Below are positions 63,468 through 64,000 of a stretch of 64,000 bases of DNA, piece after piece. Location of the stretch: NCBI RefSeq assembly GCF_019308285.1, contig NZ_WWEM01000038.1:62001-126000 (forward strand). Reading direction: 5' to 3'. A model generated the notes under the pieces. The model saw nothing but the letters and a program-made list of their open reading frames with translations, did no database searches and was not told the DNA's origin. This DNA comes from Flavobacterium quisquiliarum (GTDB lineage: Bacteria; Bacteroidota; Bacteroidia; Flavobacteriales; Flavobacteriaceae). The first letter of the stretch is position 1, and each line of letters opens with the position of its first letter. Both the position numbers and the translations under genes were made by a program.

Positions 63468-63833
63468 ATCAGCTTCGAAAATTATTGTTTTACGAAGTTT
63501 CTTAAAAAAAACTTCAAAAAAATTAAGAGATTGCTGTGCATGCTGAAAAATAACAGTTGCTTGTTTGGGAAGACTTTGGAGATGAGGTAAATTAAAACTT
63601 ATTTAGACACAATTATAGCTTATAAAAGCTGTTTTTGTGTTTTTCTTTTTGCACTTTTATCAGATTTTGCTCTCCAGCTGGTGCAAGTATAAGAATGTTT
63701 GATATTGAAGCAGAACATTAAAAAGGACGGATTTGTGGTAGCGTAACTAACGCTTGGTATTTTTTTTAAATTTGAAAACAGTAAAAATGTTTCCATTAAA
63801 TCACTAACAGAAAGGAACTATGGCCAAAAAAAT
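63468..63833. other. Gene-free spacer containing repeat R3
   Basis: About 366 bp with no supported gene. It holds the diverged repeat R3 at 63594-63671 and otherwise AT-rich sequence, plus the 5' end of the KilA-N gene region (ATG at 63820 before the frameshift). Confidence 0.6.
63594..63671. repeat. Diverged copy R3 of the 78-bp core of the 94-bp repeat
   Basis: It aligns without gaps to 59767-59844, beginning AAAACTTATT and ending TTTATCAGATTTTGCT. The hairpin AGAGCC...GGCTC of R1/R2 is here AGCTT-ATAA-AAGCT, so both arms changed and still pair. Confidence 0.65.
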
Positions 63834-64000
63834 GTGTTGAATGCAGAAATTACGATTGTATCGGTTGAAGAGAAAGATTATATCTCGCTCACAGATATGG
63901 CAAACGCAAAAGAAAGCCAAAGCCGTGCATCTGACATAATAAAAAACTGGTTAAGAAACCGTTATACACTTGAATTTTTGGGAACATGGGAGCAAATATA
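63834..64000 (+). CDS. KilA-N domain protein (3' part beyond window; 5' frameshift)
   Basis: The open frame reads AEITIVSVEEKDYISLTDMANAK and NWLRNRYTLEFLGTWEQI, a clear KilA-N DNA-binding domain, known from phage and mobile elements. The natural start seems to be ATG at 63820 (MAKK...), but seven As at 63826-63832 leave that frame at a TGA (63838). Eight As would give MAKKNVLNAE in frame. As it stands, GTG at 63834 or TTG at 63837 could start it. Confidence 0.78.
   Translation, partial: MLNAEITIVSVEEKDYISLTDMANAKESQSRASDIIKNWLRNRYTLEFLGTWEQI

Noticed and set aside
63355..63546. 63-aa frame near the right end
   Set aside because: It overlaps the end of the broken gene in another frame and continues into AT-rich spacer.
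1..64000. tRNA, rRNA or riboswitch genes
   Set aside because: I saw no cloverleaf or known riboswitch pattern in the gaps, though a covariance search was not possible.

Overview
The window is AT-rich chromosomal DNA from a member of the Bacteroidota, most likely a Flavobacterium. The reasons are gldH (a gliding-motility lipoprotein gene specific to this phylum) in the ricT-like/gldH/PBP1A block, start codons without Shine-Dalgarno sequences, promoters of the TTTG-N20-TAnnTTTG type, and dispersed intergenic repeats built on CACAAAG, GCAGATTT and CCCGATAGCTATCGGG. No tool was run. Family assignments rest on recognised motifs, and species identity is inference.

Layout. 1-8.4 kb (minus strand) is core housekeeping: proC (cut by the window edge), mgtE overlapping rsmA, a DUF4286 protein, a TPR protein, lgt, serS and a lipoprotein. 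8.6-14.4 kb holds small lipoproteins, DMP19-like and SMI1/KNR4-like genes, a secreted patatin, a CDGSH Fe-S protein and a secreted GH43 glycosidase. A 327-bp nested palindrome separates GH43 from metG (14.9-17.0 kb). 17.2-30 kb carries an NfeD-like/flotillin pair, three paralogous secreted ~490-aa proteins of unknown function, a DMT transporter, a HAD hydrolase overlapping a CAT-like acetyltransferase, an OmpA-family protein, ferritin followed by a tiny Lys/Cys-rich protein, and a DUF2461 protein. 30-35 kb holds a short ssb and a compact run: GNAT-nitrilase fusion, two small genes and an M28 membrane peptidase. 35.5-39 kb includes three genes suggesting DNA repair or nucleic-acid processing: an Ogt-type methyltransferase, a PolB-like exonuclease and an AlkZ-like protein with QxQ. 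39-53 kb contains a nucleoside-recognition protein, class I fumarase, a PAS protein, dinB, a phosphatase, a class A beta-lactamase lying between the two CoA-transferase subunit genes, PBP1A, gldH and a RicT-like gene.

The last ~10.5 kb (53.4-64 kb) is the accessory part. A WGR-domain gene and an ankyrin gene have related upstream regions, followed by an ankyrin-SHOCT gene. From 57.2 kb the DNA looks like an array of orphan immunity-type cassettes: small acidic proteins, lipoproteins, a DUF1493 protein, an LRR domain joined to an Imm26-like domain, a secreted ankyrin protein, a decayed SHOCT tail, an ORF with an in-frame stop, and a KilA-N gene whose 5' end looks frameshifted. Two nearly identical 94-bp hairpin repeats and a third diverged copy, in which the hairpin is preserved by compensatory change, punctuate the array. 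They may be junctions for cassette exchange. No matching toxin is visible in the window. This array is the best candidate for something not yet described.
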